This document shows positions 62,901 to 64,000 of a stretch of 64,000 nucleotides of DNA, in pieces. Origin of the DNA: Camarhynchus parvulus (lineage: Eukaryota; Chordata; Aves; Passeriformes; Thraupidae); NCBI RefSeq assembly GCF_901933205.1, contig NC_044571.1:10517420-10581419 (forward strand). Reading direction: 5' to 3'. A program made the translations under genes and the position numbers. Every line of letters begins with the position of its first letter. Positions within the stretch are counted from its first letter, which is position 1. The notes beneath the pieces are model-generated. The model did not search any database. It was not told the DNA's origin and worked only from the letters and a program-made list of their open reading frames with translations.

Positions 62901-64000
62901 TTTCATGTCTGCCCAAGATTCACACTGGTGACAGGCCCAGTGTGATTTTTGTTTGGGGAGGGAAGGAAACAAATGAACAAAGGAAATTGTCAAGCAATTT
63001 CTGTCTGTTAAAAGAATAAAGTACTGAAACCAGTGTCTGTCCATGATTGCAGAAGCATTGTAATTTAGTTTAAAGATGAAAATCCTTCAGTTTAGAGATA
63101 AGATTATGTACCATGATGGCCACATGACAGGAAGATGCTTCATGCCTTGTGTTCCTATATGAACTAGTTTAAGATTGAATTTGTTTGTATATCTACTTAC
63201 TCAAAGCATATTAAAAAAATCATGTTTTTAATCTATGCCAGTCACATTTTCATGGAAAATTCTCCACAAATTGATTTTCTTGATCATCCCAAGACATGCC
63301 CACTTCATATTCCCATTCCAAACTTTCTTACTAGATCACCATGTATTTGTTCAAAATTGACTCTTTGTTCTGGCTTTCCTTTTCTCTATTAAATACATTA
63401 TAAACTTCACCTTTGAGACATTTCACAATTGAATTGCATCAAGTTTTTCTCTTAGTGGAATGTCCAACCCCAATACTTACCACAGTAGGATTCTCTTGTC
63501 CTACTAGAAGTCCCCTATCTAATAAAGAAAAAACTTATGGAAATCACTAAATAGCAAGAGTTAATTTGTTTATATTTACAATAAAAACAAGTCTCCATTT
63601 GAACTCAGCTGACATATGCTGGCATGTAAAGAGAGGGCTGTGGGACCAGTAAAAATAGTATTTCTCTTATAGAATAGCAGAAGAAAAGACTAAGTGGAAA
63701 ACAAAAGCATGACTGCTGCATGAAGAATAAATCCTCTGCCCCAAATGGAATTTTTAGGTGGGGAGCATGACCATGTACATGTTAAATTAAAGTAGTTAAG
63801 ATTAATTTCTCAAGTGATTTTTCATTTAGGATCTTCCATTGATCTATTTTTACAAATTCTACCTGAACTGAAGTTTGTTGGGGCAGAAAGGCAGTCTGGC
63901 ACTATTTTATGTCTAAATTATTCTTGTCCCTAAGAGATTTAAAGACTCTATACTTTGATATCAATCTAGAGCTAATATAATTTCTAACTGCAGCTGTGCT
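56962..64000 (+). other. DMD: Intron 17, 5' part
   Basis: AT-rich sequence up to the window edge. I looked for exon 18 (which should begin by completing the arginine codon and continue LDVDI...) and found nothing similar, so it lies beyond 64000. No mobile element is clearly recognisable. A small GC-richer patch near 60415-60500 is unassigned. Short open frames are unremarkable. Confidence 0.88.

Larger units (their letters stand above)
1..64000 (+). other. DMD: Internal segment of the dystrophin gene (exons 8-17 plus introns)
   Basis: The ten exons found here encode, in order and in one continuous frame, a stretch equivalent to human dystrophin residues 217 to about 723. Dystrophin is a very large cytoskeletal protein under the plasma membrane of muscle. 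It binds actin through its N-terminal calponin-homology pair and dystroglycan near its C terminus, with spectrin-like repeats between. All intron borders are GT/AG and intron phases match human DMD. Neither end of the gene is here: exons 1-7 lie upstream and exon 18 onward downstream. The known internal promoters of the short isoforms lie much further 3' in mammals, so none is expected in this window. Identification of the gene is nearly certain; the avian host is an inference from repeats and residues. Confidence 0.98.

Noticed and set aside
57000..64000. Possible exon 18
   Set aside because: No stretch beginning with a codon-completing base and encoding the expected LDVDI-type start of repeat 4 was seen.
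1..64000. Internal dystrophin promoters, intronic tRNA, snoRNA or microRNA genes
   Set aside because: No tRNA-like cloverleaf, box C/D pair or clear hairpin precursor was noticed by eye, and known short-isoform promoters lie further downstream in the gene. Covariance-model searches would be needed to exclude small RNAs.

Overview
The window is an internal piece of a vertebrate dystrophin gene (DMD) on the plus strand. Ten consecutive coding exons, equivalent to human exons 8 to 17, sit in about 62 kb of AT-rich intron. I identified them by protein similarity to dystrophin as I know it, by intact GT/AG borders and by matching intron phases. The host looks like a bird, probably a songbird. The interspersed repeats are CR1 LINE fragments, and an LTR-like insertion at 8064-8554 resembles LTRs I associate with passerines. 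Several exon residues agree with the chicken-like form of dystrophin as I remember it.

Layout: 1-9626 is the 3' part of intron 7 and carries the LTR-like insertion. Exons 8 (9627-9805) and 9 (10752-10874) are close together. Intron 9 (19.4 kb) holds a large minus-strand CR1 copy, smaller CR1 tails, GT- or AC-rich low-complexity tracts and an AT palindrome cluster. Exons 10 (30267-30452) and 11 (31098-31279) are separated by a 645-base intron that is more than half CR1. Exons 12 (34583-34733), 13 (39679-39798), 14 (45086-45187), 15 (45348-45455), 16 (50832-51011) and 17 (56786-56961) follow. Intron 14 is only 160 bases and contains a TA microsatellite. From 56962 to the end is intron 17; exons 7 and 18 lie outside the window.

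Joined in order, the exons give a continuous frame of 1,507 coding bases. They encode the end of the second calponin-homology domain, hinge 1, spectrin-like repeats R1 to R3, hinge 2 and the first residues before R4. The product links cortical actin to the dystroglycan complex under the muscle membrane. Exons 11 to 17 have exactly the human lengths, while exons 8, 9 and 10 are shorter by 1, 2 and 1 codons, so all length change falls at or near hinge 1.

I saw no other protein-coding gene, tRNA, rRNA, CRISPR array or internal dystrophin promoter. The most interesting observation is a zero-length-exon splice motif (CAG followed directly by GTAAGC after a long T-rich tract) at 54180/54181 in intron 16. 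This is the layout of a recursive splice site, and it lies downstream of an exon whose own donor is weak.
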